9,405 bases of DNA from Mesorhizobium sp. (GTDB lineage: Bacteria; Pseudomonadota; Alphaproteobacteria; Rhizobiales; Rhizobiaceae): the NCBI GenBank assembly GCA_019509685.1, contig JAEKLU010000131.1, forward strand, positions 1 through 9,405. The letters run 5' to 3'. The translations under genes were made by a program, and so were the position numbers. This document shows positions 7,725 to 9,405 of this stretch, one piece after another. Every line of letters starts with the position of its first letter. Positions within the stretch are counted from its first letter, which is position 1. The notes beneath the pieces were generated by a model. It was not told the origin of the DNA. It searched no databases and saw only the letters and a program-made list of their open reading frames with translations.

Positions 7725-8084
7725 TTAGACAAGCCCCAGTTCCTTGCGTGCCTGCTTCGTCAGCTTGAGGACGACCAGGCGATGGCTTTCGCGCAGATAG
7801 TCCTTCAGCGCCGCATCATCCACGCTTTGGCTTGTCTGACGCTGGATCCATTTCATGCCGCGCGAAGCGAGATAAGGCGCCGGCCGGCAACCCGGCTGCT
7901 CCTTAAGCACGTCAAAGGCCATGTCGGAGCATTTGAAGGTGACGAACAGCTGCCCACCGGCGTTCCAGCCGCCTATGGCAAACACCTTGCCGCCGACCTT
8001 CCAGACATGAGCGCCACCCCACTGCACGACATAAGTCGTCTTGGGCAACGAGCCGCAGAAGTCGTTATAGTCGTCGAGTTGCAT
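7725..8084 (-). CDS. MmcQ/YjbR (DUF419) family protein
   Basis: This small soluble 119-residue protein fits the MmcQ/YjbR family, whose fold is described as a cytosine-methyltransferase-like double-wing, possibly DNA-binding. No member's precise role is certain to me. Family features seen are the KVGGKVFAIGGW segment (29-40), the core strand QLFVTFKCS (45-53), PAPYLASRGMKWIQ (68-81), and the C-terminal helix pattern LRESHRLVVLKLTKQ (97-111). The length is full for the family. GAGGGGG at 8090-8096 lies five bases before ATG 8084, a strong ribosome binding site. It follows clpB on the same strand but a strong terminator lies between, so it probably has its own promoter in the short stretch near 8085-8140. 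Confidence 0.85.
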   Translation of the reverse strand: MQLDDYNDFCGSLPKTTYVVQWGGAHVWKVGGKVFAIGGWNAGGQLFVTFKCSDMAFDVLKEQPGCRPAPYLASRGMKWIQRQTSQSVDDAALKDYLRESHRLVVLKLTKQARKELGLV

Positions 8085-8141
8085 TCAATCCCCCTCTTCA
8101 TCGGTCGGCAGTTTCAGCCGAGCTGCAACGTCCCTGCAAAA

Positions 8142-8179
8142 AGCAAAGCGCGCCGCATCAGTGTGATGCGACGCGCTTT
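8142..8179 (-). terminator. Rho-independent terminator of clpB
   Basis: AAAGCGCGCCGCATCA (8145-8160) and TGATGCGACGCGCTTT (8164-8179) form a 16-base stem with one mismatch and the three-base loop GTG. Read on the minus strand it comes 23 bases after the clpB stop codon and is followed by GCTTTTTGC, a short T-tract. It should end clpB transcription before the MmcQ/YjbR gene. Confidence 0.85.
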
Positions 8180-8202
8180 CTCTCATTTCAATCGCCCCAA
8201 GA

Positions 8203-9405
<1,203 letters not shown>

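Overview
The window looks like ordinary chromosome from an alphaproteobacterium of the order Hyphomicrobiales, most like Mesorhizobium or a close Phyllobacteriaceae relative. The basis is the 16S rRNA signature read by eye, the high GC with rhizobial codon use, and palindromic intergenic repeats of the type common in Mesorhizobium genomes. Genus level is inference, because no database was searched.

Layout. Positions 1-823 are the 5' part of a 16S rRNA gene on the minus strand; it runs off the left edge. Its leader (about 824-1177) and a strong promoter with a possible UP element (about 1178-1256) follow. A spacer of about 230 bases separates this promoter from a divergent plus-strand gene, 1488-3515, for a membrane-anchored M23 (LytM/MepM-like) peptidoglycan endopeptidase. 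The 169-base convergent gap 3516-3684 is almost filled by palindromic repeats, apparently one copy inserted inside another. A minus-strand 14-TM DHA2-type MFS exporter (3685-5238) is divergent from a plus-strand TMEM175/DUF1211 membrane protein (5409-6041). That gene overlaps tail to tail by 27 bases with a minus-strand secreted L,D-transpeptidase (6015-7529). A second variant of the palindromic repeat (7666-7714) lies next to a small minus-strand MmcQ/YjbR-family gene (7725-8084). A hairpin terminator (8142-8179) separates it from the C-terminal 400 codons of clpB (8203-9405, minus), which runs off the right edge.

How the genes fit together. Two of the six protein genes act on peptidoglycan in the periplasm: the M23 enzyme should cut cross-links and the YkuD enzyme makes 3-3 cross-links. 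They are not in one operon and nothing shows co-regulation. ClpB and the 16S gene are housekeeping. The exporter, the TMEM175 protein and the MmcQ/YjbR protein look like single-gene units. I see no phage, plasmid, transposase, CRISPR, toxin-antitoxin or defence genes and no sign of an undescribed multi-gene system. The points most worth a second look are a substitution at a nearly universal 16S position, the nested repeat at 3521-3665, and the covarying stems shared by the two repeat variants.
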